From Rhodospirillales bacterium (GTDB taxonomy: Bacteria; Pseudomonadota; Alphaproteobacteria; Acetobacterales; Acetobacteraceae): a stretch of 40,888 bases of DNA. The position numbers and the translations under genes were made by a program. The stretch spans positions 1-40,888 of the forward strand of contig JAFKLG010000102.1 in assembly GCA_017304945.1 (NCBI GenBank), in the 5' to 3' direction. Below, in pieces: positions 40,698 to 40,888 of this stretch. The stretch's first letter is position 1. The number at the start of each line of letters is the position of its first letter. The notes beneath the pieces are model-generated. The model did not search any database. It worked only from the letters and a program-made list of their open reading frames with translations, and was not told the origin of the DNA.

Positions 40698-40888
40698 GCG
40701 TCACCCCACGCTGTGTCGTTCGAGCGAGGGATGATTGCGGATGGCGGCGTGGGGCGAAAGGGGCCGGCGGGCGCGGCCAGCCGGGCTTGATCCGCTGCGG
40801 CCCATGCGCAGAATGCCGCCGTCCGTCGCCACCCCTGCTGCCGGCCCATGCGCGGGCAGGGACGGGCAGGGGCGGCAGGGATGGGCAA
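40698..40888. other. Spacer up to the window end
   Basis: It should hold the promoter of the small gene and amidase. The last 70 bases are rich in GGGCAGG and CCCATGCG words with no clear gene. A continuation beyond the window cannot be judged. Confidence 0.3.

Overview
The window is about 41 kb of very GC-rich DNA (roughly 70% by eye) with densely packed genes and strong third-position G/C bias. The gene content fits an alphaproteobacterium, most likely the Rhodospirillales/Acetobacteraceae group. Signs of this are a glnB-glnA unit beside glnK-amtB, a thrB-rnhA pair, YXWGXW-repeat proteins, a Hint-domain (Hint_2-type) surface protein, a HWE/HisKA_2-type kinase and many solitary transporters. 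The assignment comes from family knowledge and was not searched. I see no transposase, integrase, phage gene, CRISPR array or rRNA. There is one tRNA (His, GTG anticodon).

Layout: 0.1-7 kb holds a GMC oxidoreductase, an MFS transporter, an EamA transporter with a divergent LysR regulator, and an orphan family-5 solute-binding protein. 7.2-9.9 kb holds two tandem YXWGXW proteins, then a 3-hydroxyacyl-CoA dehydrogenase/SDR pair coupled by an ATGA overlap. 9.9-10.2 kb is a composite array of short direct and inverted repeats. 10.2-16 kb is the nitrogen-assimilation block, all on the minus strand: glnB-glnA, glnK-amtB, and a beta-barrel porin just past amtB. Sigma-54-like -24/-12 motifs lie upstream of glnB and glnK. 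16-18.9 kb holds a class I/II aminotransferase, tRNA-His, mobA and an L-aspartate dehydrogenase. 18.9-21.2 kb holds a GAF-HisKA_2 sensor kinase and a Crp/Fnr regulator, with A+T-rich spacers carrying dyad symmetries. 21.2-30 kb holds thrB-rnhA, a lipoprotein, a luciferase-like monooxygenase, two convergent overlapping MFS genes, a C26 glutamine amidotransferase-like hydrolase, a small iron-permease-like protein and a cytosine-deaminase-like amidohydrolase. 30-40.9 kb holds an orphan membrane histidine kinase, an alpha/beta hydrolase, the Hint-domain protein, an operon of a Tat-exported epoxide-hydrolase-like enzyme plus a DipZ-like thioredoxin facing a wHTH-TolB-TPR regulator, and an amidase coupled to a 60-residue GatC/AtzG-like partner.

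How parts work together: the ammonium block is the clearest functional unit. AmtB imports ammonium, GlnK gates it, GlnB signals nitrogen status and GlnA fixes ammonium into glutamine; the sigma-54-like sites suggest NtrC/RpoN control. Among less understood parts, the best leads are the exported hydrolase/thioredoxin operon with its divergent regulator, the amidase with its tiny partner, the Hint-domain surface protein, and the repeat array with its 38-bp higher-order period. I did not find a large, clearly new multi-gene system.
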